From positions 1 to 57,342 of the forward strand of contig CAZBUK010000016.1 of the NCBI GenBank assembly GCA_964495085.1: 57,342 bases of DNA. Reading direction: 5' to 3'. This document shows positions 25,703 through 35,222 of this stretch, piece after piece. The DNA is from CAZBUK01 sp964495085. GTDB taxonomy: Bacteria > Bacteroidota > Ignavibacteria > T3Sed10-11. The position numbers and the translations under genes were made by a program. Below the pieces are notes generated by a model. The model was not told where the DNA came from. It did not search any database and saw only the letters and a program-made list of their open reading frames with translations. Each line of letters opens with the position of its first letter. Position 1 is the stretch's first letter.

Positions 25703-27391
25703 CTATTTAACCAACATCATCCTCTTGGTCTGAACTGTCGAACCGGCGGTCACCTGGTAAAAATATACACCTGAGTGAAGTCCGGACGCGTCGAAGTCGA
25801 CCGAGTGCTCACCGACTTCGCGAACGCCGTTGACCAGCGTCGCGACCTTCCGGCCGAGAATATCGAACACCTCGAGTTTAACGCGCGCGCGATCAGAAAG
25901 CGTAAAGCTGATCTTCGTCGAGGGGTTGAACGGGTTCGGATAATTCTGCAGCAAGGTAAATTCGACGGGCAGACCGGCCGGAGGCTCGACGCTTGTCCCC
26001 ACTTCCCAGACTGATTTCCTGTCGGGGAACCAGTTCAGGTCGCCCGCGGGGAATCCGCCGATGCCGCCTGAATATGCGGGCGATTCGGTGGAGTAGGACG
26101 CATCGAACTCATCCCGGTAGTACTCGACGATTCTCCTGTCGAAATCATGCTCCTCGGTGATGAAGGTTCCCGTCTCTTTTGTTTTATTAGCGCCCGCCGG
26201 ATTCACATACCACTCCAACATATTCGTCATAAGCTCCGGTATATTGGCCAGAGAAAGATCGACCTGCTCGAATGCCGCATCGGGATCGCCTCCCTGCTCG
26301 GTCAGTTTCTCTCTGATATGATCCGAGAGCGGTGCGGCGATGCCGAATTCGTTATCCGTCAGAAAACCCATACCTTCCGTCGAGTGAGCGAAGAAGTTAT
26401 TGCTGACGTTCCAGGCGGTTGAATCGTTGGGCGCGGTAAAGATCCACGTGATCTTATTGAAACCGTTCCCGTACAGCTCGCCGGTATTGGCCCACTCAGC
26501 GGCTCTGGTGGCATCGGTTGAATCTTCTCCGAGGGCGAACGCGTCGACAAAGAGATTATTTGTAATGATGATATCATCTCCGACGTTGCCGAGCGACAGA
26601 AGTCCATGATATCCCATACCGTTGACGAACGTATTGTGATCGATGAGGCCGTACCGGATCGGTCCCGTACCGAGTGTCGGGTTGCCGAAGTTATAATGCC
26701 TGATCGGCCGGTCCTGATAATTGACGAACGTACAGTTCTGTACAATGAGGGTGTCTACCGTCGCTTCGCGTAGATCGAGACCTTTTCCCGCTCCCAGATT
26801 CGAAGTCGTCAGCGCGCCCATATTCGCGAATATGGTATTGGTCACCTGCACCTTGACGACATTGAATCCTGTGCGGACAGGTTGTCCGTTCACGTTCGAC
26901 AATATCATATTGTCGAGGATTATGGAGGCGCCGACCGCTGTAGTATTAATTAAACCGCCCTGCACACCGTCTAAGCGATCCGGTTCCGGTTCAAAATACC
27001 CGACGACAGCGATATCATTCATCTCCAGATGACCGCCGTTTAGCACGACGAAATTCCCCGGAGGTCTTGTCGGATTGTCGCCGGTTCCGGTTTCGTAGAG
27101 ATAAATAATCGGCTTTGGACCTTCACCCTCTGCCGCTCTCATTCGCAGGGTCTGACCGGTCAGGATCGTGATTATTGCTCGACTCAAGTAGATACCGCCG
27201 CGCTCTAATTCATATACCCGATTCGGGAGCAACCCTCCTGTAGCAGTTGTATCAGCCGCAAATTGAGCGTTTAAAAACGATTGGTCGCTTCCATCAAAGG
27301 GAGCCAAGGAAAGCACATCTTCCTGCCCGAACGCATTGCCGACTGCGAATAAAAGCAACAGCATGAAAAAAACAGAGTAATTGTTGCGCAT
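25703..27391 (-). CDS. Parallel beta-helix T9SS-sorted protein, probable polysaccharide-active enzyme
   Basis: 562 residues. Signal peptide ~1-22 (SVFFMLLLLFAVGNAFG). Residues ~25-360 form repeats of right-handed beta-helix type (HLEMNDIAVVG, ASIILDNMILSN, VDTLIVQNCTFVNYQD, YGLIDHNTFVNG, DIIITNNLFVDA), resembling the chondroitinase-B/PL6 or DUF5123 proteins of the FCB group. I see no definite catalytic set and do not assign a CAZy family. The sorting domain covers the last ~85 residues (LLQNYPNPFNPSTKISFTL ... GVYFYQVTAG). GGAGG four bases before the ATG at 27391 fixes the start; a frame extending 55 codons upstream would run into the preceding receptor gene. It is the third gene of the PL1-TonB operon and probably binds or cuts pectin at the surface. 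Confidence 0.82.
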   Translation of the reverse strand: MRNNYSVFFMLLLLFAVGNAFGQEDVLSLAPFDGSDQSFLNAQFAADTTATGGLLPNRVYELERGGIYLSRAIITILTGQTLRMRAAEGEGPKPIIYLYETGTGDNPTRPPGNFVVLNGGHLEMNDIAVVGYFEPEPDRLDGVQGGLINTTAVGASIILDNMILSNVNGQPVRTGFNVVKVQVTNTIFANMGALTTSNLGAGKGLDLREATVDTLIVQNCTFVNYQDRPIRHYNFGNPTLGTGPIRYGLIDHNTFVNGMGYHGLLSLGNVGDDIIITNNLFVDAFALGEDSTDATRAAEWANTGELYGNGFNKITWIFTAPNDSTAWNVSNNFFAHSTEGMGFLTDNEFGIAAPLSDHIREKLTEQGGDPDAAFEQVDLSLANIPELMTNMLEWYVNPAGANKTKETGTFITEEHDFDRRIVEYYRDEFDASYSTESPAYSGGIGGFPAGDLNWFPDRKSVWEVGTSVEPPAGLPVEFTLLQNYPNPFNPSTKISFTLSDRARVKLEVFDILGRKVATLVNGVREVGEHSVDFDASGLHSGVYFYQVTAGSTVQTKRMMLVK

Positions 27392-27455
27392 ACTAACCTC
27401 CGCGGGTTGGTGAATACATATGTGGATTAGACAAAGTGAAGCTATTATTCCCGTT

Positions 27456-30400
27456 CTACAGCTCAATCGTGATACCGAAGTCGACCGTGAAGCCGTACTT
27501 CTCGCTCTGATCGAACAACGACCTATCGAACACTCTGTTATGGATCGAAAAGGCATCCTCGATATTCGTGATATTATTAAGATTCATAAATACCACGACG
27601 TGTCTATGTATTTTCTGTTTCAGCGCGACGTCGAGACGTGTAATCGCATTCTTTACAATATCGTCATAGCCGGAGGCGGAGGAAGAATAATTATGCTTGC
27701 CCTGGTGATAGAGCGATATTCTCCCCGAGAATCCCCCGATATCGTATCCAAGAACGATGTTCCCGAAAAACTCGGGCATTCCTTCGAGCTTTTGCCTTCG
27801 TTCGACAAGCTTGTTGTAGGTCCTGGGCAGTGGAAAAATTCCCGACGAATCTATATAGGTAATGGTCTGGGAACCGTACATAACTGTTTCCGAACGCACG
27901 ATCGACGCATTGTACGACAATACGATATTGTTGAGGGGTTGCGGCAGAAAGTGGAAATTAATCTGGTGCTCAAACTCGAATCCCCACACCTTCGTCGGGC
28001 TGGGTGAATTATAAGGAAGAGTGAGATTATACGGCGTGGTCCGCATCTGGCTGGGCCATCCGACCTCGAATCGCTGCAGCAGCGTATCCCCCACCGTATT
28101 GAAATCAACGAGCATGTGATACATATCCTGTATCTCTTTGTAGTACGCTGACACCGAGATCAATCCAAACGACCGGTGAAAGAATGTCGGGTTCACTTCG
28201 AAATTCCATGATTGAGACGTTTTCAGGTTTACGTTTCCGACGGTAACCTGATGCGAGGTCCCGACCTCGGCCGGACGTCCAGCGATATATCGGTTCAACC
28301 TCATATTAAAGTCGGGCCGTCCCAGCGCCTTGTACGCCGCAAGTCGAAGGTTCATGAATCCGGTCGGCCGAATAGACACATTGACGTTAGGCAGCCAAAC
28401 GGTCTGGGAATATGAAGACGTAGTATCACGCGTCCCGTCGACGGGCAGCGGAAATCCCTGGAGCATCTGCGGCGTATACATGGAGAGATAATCGTTCCAC
28501 TCATGCTCAATTCTGACTCCGGCAATAAAGGTCAACAACTGACCGAACTGCAGAGTGTTCATAATATATCCCGCGGTAACGCGTTCGGTTATGTCGTAGT
28601 CATTATGTTTGATCAGCGGATTGTACCATACCTCACGCTGCGATCCGGAGATATCGGTTCCGTATTTGTTCAGCTCCCTCCACTGGCGTATTCTGGATCT
28701 ATCGACGAGCGGATTCAGGAGATAGGAGTCGTAGACGTTCCTTGTCTCCGGCGAGTCATGAAGAAATGTATTGAGTCCTATAAATCCGCCTCCCGATGCC
28801 AACCATTCCTCGAAGTGCGTGCCTGTAAAATCCTTCGGCCTGATGGTTCCGTCCGGAAGTAATTCATATCTCTGCCATCTGCCGAGATAATAAGGTGTGA
28901 AGTCCTCGCTCCGGATATTCGACCGGTCCTTGGAATTAAACTTTCCGCCGAATTTCAGCTCGCCCGATGTCCGCTCACCCAGCAGGTATTCCCTTTTTAT
29001 ATTGAGGAACGTGGTCTGCTCTCTGTCGTAACTATCCTGGATCCGGTAATACGTCCAGTATAAGGAGGAGGATGCGAAATTATTGAATGCGTGCGGTATA
29101 ATTTGTTCAGGATTCGTTTTCACGCTGGGGGGATTGTCCATTCCGGACGGTTCAACGAATATCGCCTGATAATCGTACGGATAGTTCGCCTGCGATTCCG
29201 CAAAAGATGCACCCCAGTTGAGCGAGAGGCCGAACAGACGGTTGTCACCGAAAATCGAACTGCTGTATGTTTGAATATCTTGTTCCTGATCGCGATAGTT
29301 ATAGACTGGATGCCCTTGCTGCGGCCCGCCTCCGCGGACGGGGTAATGTCTTCTCGCCCAGAGAATATCCCGCTTCGTCTTGGCATAGACGTTGCTAAAT
29401 TTGATAGAGCCGTCGTCCGGAGTGTTGAAATCCAGAATAAAGCTTAATCCTTCCCGTTTCCTTCGCTCATTGGTATATTCGACGATAAAATCGTCGATGA
29501 AGTACGACTCAACCGGAGTAATCATCTGGTCGCCGTAATCGAGATTGATCCGCTCATTACTTCTGATTCTATCTTCAAGATTCCCGGTAAGTTGAACTCC
29601 CAACAAATTATTAAAAAATCGTTCTCCATAATAAACTGAAGAGATATACTGGTCATACTCTTTCATGAGCCCGTTGTAATCGCCCTTGAGATCCACCCTG
29701 ACCTTCCGGATCTCGGGGGCTTTCCGTGTCACGAGACGGATGCTTCCCGCAATTGCGTCGCCGTCCATATCCGGTGTTAACGCTTTATACAATTCGACGC
29801 CGGAAAGGAAACTCTGAGATATCATGCTCAGATCCACGCCTCTGTTCGCCTCCTCCGTAGCAGGCACCCTCACTCCGTCGATCGAGATATTGACGAATTT
29901 ATCCTCAAGTCCCCGCAATACCACCCGGTTTGCTTCGCCGCCTGATCTTAAGATCGATACACCCGGCAGTCTTCCTATGGCTTCGGCTGCATTTGCATCC
30001 GGCAGTTCCTTGATCTTCTCTTCGGAAATGACGTTGAGAATGGTGTTCGACGTTATCTGCTGGTTGATTGCCGCCATCTGTCCGCGTGCCTGAGCGGTCA
30101 CGACTACCTCTTCCCCCAATAGAATATCGGGGGCCAGTTGAAATTGAAGGGATACATCTTCGGTACCGACGCTAATCTCCGATTCCACGGTCCGGTAGCC
30201 GAGAAAGGATACCCGGATCGTATACGTTCCCTGCGGGACGCTAACGATTCTGAACGTGCCTTCGCGGTCGGTAGCAGCTCCCAGACCCGTTCCCGTAAGG
30301 TAAACGTTTGCGCCGATGAGCACCATACCGTCGAGCGAATCGACCACCGTTCCTGAAATTCTCCCAACATTTTGAGCGAGTAACGAATGCGTCGAAAAAA

Positions 30401-30518
30401 AGATTGACAGTCCGAGAAACAACACATATGCCGTAATTTTTACCGCTCCGATAAATCTGAAACGGATCGGATTTATAGAGGCAGCATGAGATCTACACCG
30501 TGTAAATGGCGCATTCAT
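27456..30518 (-). CDS. TonB-dependent receptor with carboxypeptidase-like regulatory domain (second)
   Basis: 1020 residues. Export segment ~25-48 (AYVLFLGLSIFFSTHSLLA), regulatory beta-sandwich ~50-130 (GRISGTVVDSLDGMVLIGANV, VPQGTYTIRVSFLGYRTV), plug ~135-270 (EEVVVTAQARGQMAAINQQ, LPDANAAEAIGRLPGVSI, GLEDKFVNISIDGVRVPA), then the barrel to the C-terminus. The plug motifs ANAAEAIGRLPGVSI are those of the Caulobacter/Xanthomonas-type glycan receptors, and not of SusC. It sits 74 bp after the PL1 lyase and 64 bp before the beta-helix protein, so it most likely imports oligogalacturonides. AGGAG lies nine bases before the ATG. Transcription is probably controlled by the operator at 32262. Confidence 0.92.
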   Translation of the reverse strand: MNAPFTRCRSHAASINPIRFRFIGAVKITAYVLFLGLSIFFSTHSLLAQNVGRISGTVVDSLDGMVLIGANVYLTGTGLGAATDREGTFRIVSVPQGTYTIRVSFLGYRTVESEISVGTEDVSLQFQLAPDILLGEEVVVTAQARGQMAAINQQITSNTILNVISEEKIKELPDANAAEAIGRLPGVSILRSGGEANRVVLRGLEDKFVNISIDGVRVPATEEANRGVDLSMISQSFLSGVELYKALTPDMDGDAIAGSIRLVTRKAPEIRKVRVDLKGDYNGLMKEYDQYISSVYYGERFFNNLLGVQLTGNLEDRIRSNERINLDYGDQMITPVESYFIDDFIVEYTNERRKREGLSFILDFNTPDDGSIKFSNVYAKTKRDILWARRHYPVRGGGPQQGHPVYNYRDQEQDIQTYSSSIFGDNRLFGLSLNWGASFAESQANYPYDYQAIFVEPSGMDNPPSVKTNPEQIIPHAFNNFASSSLYWTYYRIQDSYDREQTTFLNIKREYLLGERTSGELKFGGKFNSKDRSNIRSEDFTPYYLGRWQRYELLPDGTIRPKDFTGTHFEEWLASGGGFIGLNTFLHDSPETRNVYDSYLLNPLVDRSRIRQWRELNKYGTDISGSQREVWYNPLIKHNDYDITERVTAGYIMNTLQFGQLLTFIAGVRIEHEWNDYLSMYTPQMLQGFPLPVDGTRDTTSSYSQTVWLPNVNVSIRPTGFMNLRLAAYKALGRPDFNMRLNRYIAGRPAEVGTSHQVTVGNVNLKTSQSWNFEVNPTFFHRSFGLISVSAYYKEIQDMYHMLVDFNTVGDTLLQRFEVGWPSQMRTTPYNLTLPYNSPSPTKVWGFEFEHQINFHFLPQPLNNIVLSYNASIVRSETVMYGSQTITYIDSSGIFPLPRTYNKLVERRQKLEGMPEFFGNIVLGYDIGGFSGRISLYHQGKHNYSSSASGYDDIVKNAITRLDVALKQKIHRHVVVFMNLNNITNIEDAFSIHNRVFDRSLFDQSEKYGFTVDFGITIEL

Positions 30519-30592
30519 CGTTCAGGCTCCTGCCGATGTCCGGCTTGATGATAATATTTCACTTCGTTCAGGTTGACGAAATAAGTTAACAT

Positions 30593-31987
30593 TCATTTAT
30601 CTATCCCCGAGCGGCTCCATCTGCGCTCGGCAAGTTCATTCAGATACTGCTCAAGGTGAGTATAGCCGCTTTCGGTTACGATGCGGGCGTCGTCCGGATT
30701 CATTGGATCCAGGCCGTTTGCAATTTCCCACTCATCGGGCATTCCGTCGCCGTCGGTATCCTTCGGTGCCTGCTTACCGAGAAGCTCAGGCCAGCCTCCG
30801 GCATCAGATTGACTATCGATAATGCCGTGTATGTCAATACCGGTATCCGCAAGACGATCTGCACCATAGGAGGCTGTTCCATACGTTGCCGTACCTGTCC
30901 GTACCTCGCGAACCACGCGAACATCCACTTCATCTCGCTTCGGGAGCACAGCTCCGGCAAAGAGGAGCACATTTTCGAATGCATCTGCTGCGGACAAGGT
31001 CGAGTCGATCAGGAAATCAAAGGGGTTCTCGACCCTGGTTCTGCTTCCCGCTCCGACTACACCGCGCCAATTATCATCCGTTACCGAGGAATGGCCTTCG
31101 ACCAGATTATCACTGATGTACCACATACCAAGGTCGTCGTATACTTCAATGATCCGGTCGGGCCGGACCGTCGCCGGACCGGGTTTAAAATAATTCCCGA
31201 CGATGTTTTGCCTGCCTCGCTCGCCGCCGTAGACTGACTGAAAACCCCAATTATAAATTACATTGTTGCGCAAATCCACCTGTTCATCATCCGCCGTCCG
31301 GGGCGTACGGCCGCCGTGTAATCGTGGGTTTCTGCTCGAATGATGTGCCAGCAAATTATGATGGAAGGTTGCCCGTGCACCTCCCCAGATGCCGCCGTAT
31401 CCGTGAACTCCTTTCGGGTGAATTGAATTATAGAGGCTTTCGGAAATAATAGACCACTGGAGCGTGAAATCCTCATTATCATAGAACGATGCAACTTCGT
31501 CGATCCCCCAGCTCATCGAGCAGTGATCGATGATCACATTTCGTGTACCGTTCGCTCCGAGAGCATCCTCGACGTGTCGGCTTTCGTCGCCGAGACGAAA
31601 ACGGAGGAACCGAACAATGACATTATCCGCTGCAATTTGTGTTTTATAGTTCCTTATACAAATTCCGTCACCGGGAGCCGTTTGACCTGCTATGGTGAGG
31701 TCGCCATGCTCGATGATAAGGTCTGACTCAAGGGGGATAGTTCCTGAGATGCGAAATATAATAGTACGCGGACCCTCCGATTCTATGGCCGCACGCAGAC
31801 TTCCCGGTCCGCTGTCATTAAGGTTTGTAACATCAATGACCCGTCCGCCCCGACCTCCAGTCGTATATTTGCCGAATCCGTCTGCACCCGGAAAAGCGAG
31901 CACTTGCGGTATTACTTCAAGACAACTAATTGTGATGAAAAGCAAACACGATATGGCGTAACGGGTTATCATTTTTTCGGATAGCAT
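30593..31987 (-). CDS. Pectate lyase, PL1 family, with calcium-binding thrombospondin type 3-like tail
   Basis: 464 residues. Signal peptide ~1-31, then the FCB-type PL1 opening FPGADGFGKYTTGGRGGRV. Beta-helix with NVIIDHCSMSWGIDEVASFY (calcium-binding Asp region), then AHHSSRNPRLHGG, where the first Arg is the equivalent of the catalytic arginine. The C-terminal ~60 residues hold DTDGDGMPDEWEIANGLDP, a calcium-binding DxDxDG repeat of thrombospondin-3/dockerin type, which in this group often precedes cleavage or anchoring; no sorting domain is present. It cleaves demethylated homogalacturonan outside the cytoplasm. It is the first gene of an operon with a TonB receptor and a beta-helix protein. 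The start could also be the ATG at 31972; neither has a strong ribosome-binding site. Confidence 0.9.
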   Translation of the reverse strand: MLSEKMITRYAISCLLFITISCLEVIPQVLAFPGADGFGKYTTGGRGGRVIDVTNLNDSGPGSLRAAIESEGPRTIIFRISGTIPLESDLIIEHGDLTIAGQTAPGDGICIRNYKTQIAADNVIVRFLRFRLGDESRHVEDALGANGTRNVIIDHCSMSWGIDEVASFYDNEDFTLQWSIISESLYNSIHPKGVHGYGGIWGGARATFHHNLLAHHSSRNPRLHGGRTPRTADDEQVDLRNNVIYNWGFQSVYGGERGRQNIVGNYFKPGPATVRPDRIIEVYDDLGMWYISDNLVEGHSSVTDDNWRGVVGAGSRTRVENPFDFLIDSTLSAADAFENVLLFAGAVLPKRDEVDVRVVREVRTGTATYGTASYGADRLADTGIDIHGIIDSQSDAGGWPELLGKQAPKDTDGDGMPDEWEIANGLDPMNPDDARIVTESGYTHLEQYLNELAERRWSRSGIDK

Positions 31988-32261
31988 TTTCGGAATAAGC
32001 GGTTTAAAATCATTGATACTGAAATTGTCACAGTTGGACCTTCGATTCGTTTGGTATTATAAATTACCGAGTGAGCGTAAAGAGTAGATAGAGTCAAGAA
32101 ATGAAGTGAGATGGATATCAGTGAATTCATTTGGATAAGCCGGTCTTTGGATTTTTTATGTTGGAATCGTTGGTTAACTCTCCCAAATTCTTAGAACCGC
32201 TTATGGGCTGATACTAGAAAGCAGCGAAATGCCCTGAATATTGCAAGGTGAACATGCCTTG

Positions 32262-32278
32262 TATACTTAGTATACTTA
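32262..32278 (-). promoter_or_regulatory. Operator site C (TATAC-TTA-GTATAC-TTA) in the PL1/TonB operon promoter
   Basis: Two TATAC half-elements 8 bp apart (32262 and 32270 on the plus strand). The same arrangement occurs at 50666 and 51840, next to the AraR-like regulator gene. Here it covers the -10 box and the predicted transcription start, a place where a bound repressor would block initiation. Confidence 0.65.
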
Positions 32279-32297
32279 TTTAAAAGTTTATTGTCAA
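32269..32297 (-). promoter_or_regulatory. Sigma-70-type promoter of the PL1-TonB operon
   Basis: On the minus strand a perfect TTGACA (32292-32297) and TATACT (32269-32274) are separated by exactly 17 bp. Predicted start near 32262. The -10 lies inside operator C. Confidence 0.72.
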
Positions 32298-32317
32298 TAC
32301 CGTCATATTCTTTTTAT

Positions 32318-33670
32318 TTACGGCCTTTTAATCATCGGTTTAATTTCCGTGAGCCCCTCTATGAGCACCGGTTTGCCCGTCTCAATACTTTTCTTCGCTC
32401 CGATACCCACCAAAATCGATAGTACGCCGTCACGTGTTCCGGCCCTAAGTCCGAGTGGATCCTCACCTTCCGGATTTCTAAACAAACTGTCCATGAGAAC
32501 TCTATCGCCCCCCCAATGTCCACCTTCCTCAAACGGGACCTTGAGAATCTCAGGAGTTCCGCCGCGGGGCATTATTATCCATTCGTGATAATCCTTCCCG
32601 GCAGGCCATCCACCTTCCCTGCCCTCAATTCTCCCCTCCGTCCCGTTAAAGGCGATCCAGAATCCTTCATAGTCAGAATCGCCTGTAAGCGAATAGTTCA
32701 AATAAACATTGTTTGCATATTTCACCATAGCAGCATGTTTTTCGTATATATCGATCTCATTCCTGAAAACACAATTATCCCGTATATATCCGTCAAAGTC
32801 TTCATTATCGACATACAGCCTTTTCAGGTGATCGTCCTCCGTAATATCCCAATAATATTCACAGGTCGAAGTGTGTGCACAATCGCGGCAGTTCCTACCG
32901 CGATACGGTCCTTTCCTGCCGAATTTGTCCAGTGAAGCATACGCGAATACTTCCACAGGCTCAGAATCCAGCCACCAGTTGACCAAATCGAAATGATGCG
33001 TACATTTATGCACCCAGAGCGACCCGCTCTTCTCGCTTTCGCCATGCCACCTCTGCATATATCTTTGGAGATGCGGGTGATTGATATTCCAGTGAAAATC
33101 AACCGTGGTAATATCTCCGATGACCTTCTTCAATAGCAGTTCTTTCAATCTGGCCCTATGGGGGGCATAGCGGTAGTTTAGTGTAACGACTATTTTCTTC
33201 CCGTACTGTTTCTCGGCATCCAGTATCATCTGAGCCTTCTGCTCATCGATGGTTATCGGTTTTTCACAAATAATATTACATCCGTTTTTCAGACCCGTTA
33301 CTATATGAGTATGATGTTCACGGTCCCAGGAAGTCACGATCAGCCATTCCGGATTCGTAACCTGAAGCATCTCATCGAGTGAAGTGAATCGGGGACTGCC
33401 TGCACCGATGAATTCACCGGCATAGCGGAGGCGGCCCGGATTTATATCACAGATCCCGACCAGTTCGATGAACTCGGCATAGTCCCTGACTAGATCGTGC
33501 CCGAACATACGAACGCCGCGCACCCCCGTTCCAACGAGTGCGACCTTCATTTTACCGGAGCGTTTCGATCGACCGGTAAACGGTACGGTAGGATATACGA
33601 GAAACGTACCTGCCGCAGCAGCCCCCGCCGTTCTCACGAATTGCCGTCGCGTAAACTCAATCGGGCTCAT
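32318..33670 (-). CDS. Tat-exported Gfo/Idh/MocA-family oxidoreductase
   Basis: 450 residues. The N-terminus has a twin-arginine signal, EFTRRQFVRTAG (RR at 8-9), followed by a hydrophobic alanine-rich stretch. The NAD(P)-binding Rossmann domain starts at ~43 with MKVALVGTGVRGVRMFG, and the family motif is CEKPITIDEQKAQ. The C-terminal half is the usual alpha/beta substrate domain. An unusual insertion, NCRDCAHTSTCEYYW, holds three cysteines in CxxC-x5-C spacing that could bind a metal. Such exported sugar oxidoreductases use a tightly bound NAD(P) and act on glycosides; the substrate here is unknown. I chose the ATG at 33670 because AAGGAA lies six bases upstream and the twin-arginine motif follows directly; earlier in-frame codons precede the signal. 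Confidence 0.85.
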   Translation of the reverse strand: MSPIEFTRRQFVRTAGAAAAGTFLVYPTVPFTGRSKRSGKMKVALVGTGVRGVRMFGHDLVRDYAEFIELVGICDINPGRLRYAGEFIGAGSPRFTSLDEMLQVTNPEWLIVTSWDREHHTHIVTGLKNGCNIICEKPITIDEQKAQMILDAEKQYGKKIVVTLNYRYAPHRARLKELLLKKVIGDITTVDFHWNINHPHLQRYMQRWHGESEKSGSLWVHKCTHHFDLVNWWLDSEPVEVFAYASLDKFGRKGPYRGRNCRDCAHTSTCEYYWDITEDDHLKRLYVDNEDFDGYIRDNCVFRNEIDIYEKHAAMVKYANNVYLNYSLTGDSDYEGFWIAFNGTEGRIEGREGGWPAGKDYHEWIIMPRGGTPEILKVPFEEGGHWGGDRVLMDSLFRNPEGEDPLGLRAGTRDGVLSILVGIGAKKSIETGKPVLIEGLTEIKPMIKRP

Positions 33671-33974
33671 AGTAAATTCCTTCCCACTGATTATGAAATT
33701 GAATTTTGCGGTATCGACAAGAGATATATCGGCGAACATCAGTAATATTTTCCACCGGGTATATTCTGTATAATCTTCATCTTCCGGGACTCATCCCTTT
33801 TTCAGTAACGCAAGCAGACCGTACCGGATGCATAGTCTGCCGGGAGCAGCCATATTCATGCAGCGAGACCTGGAATTAATATCTCGATCGGAAGTTTCTC
33901 GATCCGCTCTCACACCGGAACGATACAGGATTCCGGCTGTACAGAAGTTCATATCTTTTATATGAATCGAGAAA
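33671..33974. other. 304-bp intergenic region with small inverted repeats
   Basis: I see no gene. It has a 6-bp stem GCAGAC/GTCTGC at 33814-33840, CCGGAA/TTCCGG at about 33915-33936, and TTCATAT/ATATGAA at 33948-33966; none has a clear U-tract. A degenerate relative of the TATAC operator (TATAT-TCT-GTATAA) stands near 33760, about 90 bp before the oxidoreductase start, and is too weak to call. Confidence 0.4.
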
Positions 33975-35222
33975 TTATTCCTGTAATATCTCTTTTTTGC
34001 CGGTTCTAGTCATGGTTGCGGAGGGGGGATATGCATAGTCCATCCACATTCTATCCAGTTCCACTGTATCCGGTTCCCCGTCGTAAATGACAAACCGGTA
34101 TTGCATCCGGTAGGGACTACCGGCTTCAATTCTCATTTCGCCGAGATGAACGGGGGCGAAGTTGAAGAACGTACGGGTTGCATGAATATGCATCGGCTGA
34201 GGATGTCTGAAATTTCCGGGATGATCGAAGATTGAAATTCCAGCCAATTTTCCGCCGGTATATCCGCCTATATGACACCATCGTCCACGGGTCCCGTACC
34301 CGTCTGTTCTTCCTCTGCCTTCGGACGTAATAAAAAATGCTTTATCTTCTCCTTCCCAATCCTCATGCCCCCTGAAACCGAGTCCGCCGTATCTATATAC
34401 AGGAAGAATCATCGGTTGTGAGGTGATCGCGGATTGAATTATGGCGACATCGAATACATGATAATCGTTCGAGATATTGTAGACACGTACGGTCCACTCT
34501 TCAGCCAATACTGAAATCTGAACTCCCGACGACAGGTCAACGTATCGGTGTTTAGATCTGAGACCGGATTGAATTATTCCTTCCCAGCTATCGTTGAGTG
34601 AATCGAACTCGACAGTCCCCAACCCTTTCCCCACATTCCAGAAATCCGATTTACGTTCACCGATCTCGACATCGGTCCATGCAGCCCAGATGCCGTGATG
34701 ATGCGGGTGTACCTCCGCATAATCCTGCGTGACGATAACGCCATACGGAGTCCGAACTGGATGTATATAGCCTGCCCGTTTGTACACTGAATCGACGCCA
34801 TCCGGAAGCTCTCCCGGACGTATCCAAAACCTAAGGACCTCGTTGTCATGGGCATAAAATGCGATGGTCCGGTCATCCATTTGTCTGATCATCGAATTCT
34901 GACTGAAGGAACTCATATTGTCGGGAGAAAGGAATAATCGCCTGGTTTCGTAGCGCGGTAGCTCTTCGAGAATAAACCATCCCTGATTCCGTTCATCAAC
35001 TTGCAGGGCGTGCCGCTTGCCGTTTTCATCGACCATATAGTAGGTACCCGGAGAGAATTCGGCGGGGAGATACAATGAAACGATCGTATTCTTCCGATCT
35101 ATTCCTCCCGAGGTAACAGTCACCTCATATTCCGGCATATCCTCCGATGATGCGGTGGGCGTTTCCGCGGGCAATCCTTCAATCAGACTACTAATCAATA
35201 TGAAGAGAAATAGCAGGCGCAT
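33975..35222 (-). CDS. DUF6807 (PmoA-like) exported protein
   Basis: 415 residues. Signal peptide ~1-20 (RLLFLFILISSLIEGLPA). The body matches the DUF6807 family, often labelled methane oxygenase PmoA without biochemical support: RRLFLSPDNM region, then GYIHPVRTPYGVIVTQDYAEVHPHHHGIW, with the HPHHHGIW histidine cluster, and GHEDWEGE, HIGGYTGGKLAGISIFDHPGN, PMHIHATRTFFNF. The family is frequent in FCB and planctomycete polysaccharide loci. The histidines suggest metal binding, but no reaction is established. It stands 170 bp after uxaC and 304 bp before the oxidoreductase, so it may be its own unit. A role in uronate metabolism is inferred only from position. Confidence 0.78.
   Translation of the reverse strand: MRLLFLFILISSLIEGLPAETPTASSEDMPEYEVTVTSGGIDRKNTIVSLYLPAEFSPGTYYMVDENGKRHALQVDERNQGWFILEELPRYETRRLFLSPDNMSSFSQNSMIRQMDDRTIAFYAHDNEVLRFWIRPGELPDGVDSVYKRAGYIHPVRTPYGVIVTQDYAEVHPHHHGIWAAWTDVEIGERKSDFWNVGKGLGTVEFDSLNDSWEGIIQSGLRSKHRYVDLSSGVQISVLAEEWTVRVYNISNDYHVFDVAIIQSAITSQPMILPVYRYGGLGFRGHEDWEGEDKAFFITSEGRGRTDGYGTRGRWCHIGGYTGGKLAGISIFDHPGNFRHPQPMHIHATRTFFNFAPVHLGEMRIEAGSPYRMQYRFVIYDGEPDTVELDRMWMDYAYPPSATMTRTGKKEILQE

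Larger units (their letters stand above)
31988..32317. other. 330-bp intergenic region: promoter, operator and a ~275-base leader for the PL1 operon
   Basis: It holds the promoter and operator listed separately at 32262-32297, near the end of the upstream oxidoreductase gene. That leaves a ~275-base untranslated leader before the PL1 start. A second TATAAT stands on the minus strand about 70 bases before the lyase start without a good -35. A 56-codon frame in the leader has no ribosome-binding site and I do not call it. Confidence 0.6.

Noticed and set aside
27392..27556. 55-residue N-terminal extension of the beta-helix protein
   Set aside because: It overlaps the coding region of the TonB receptor, and a GGAGG plus a signal peptide mark the start at 27391.
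31993..32163. Short frame with a hydrophobic start in the PL1 leader
   Set aside because: No ribosome-binding site and no resemblance to a known leader peptide.
33758..33776. TATAT-TCT-GTATAA as a further operator before the oxidoreductase
   Set aside because: Both half-sites deviate and no palindromic core remains; no promoter boxes fit.
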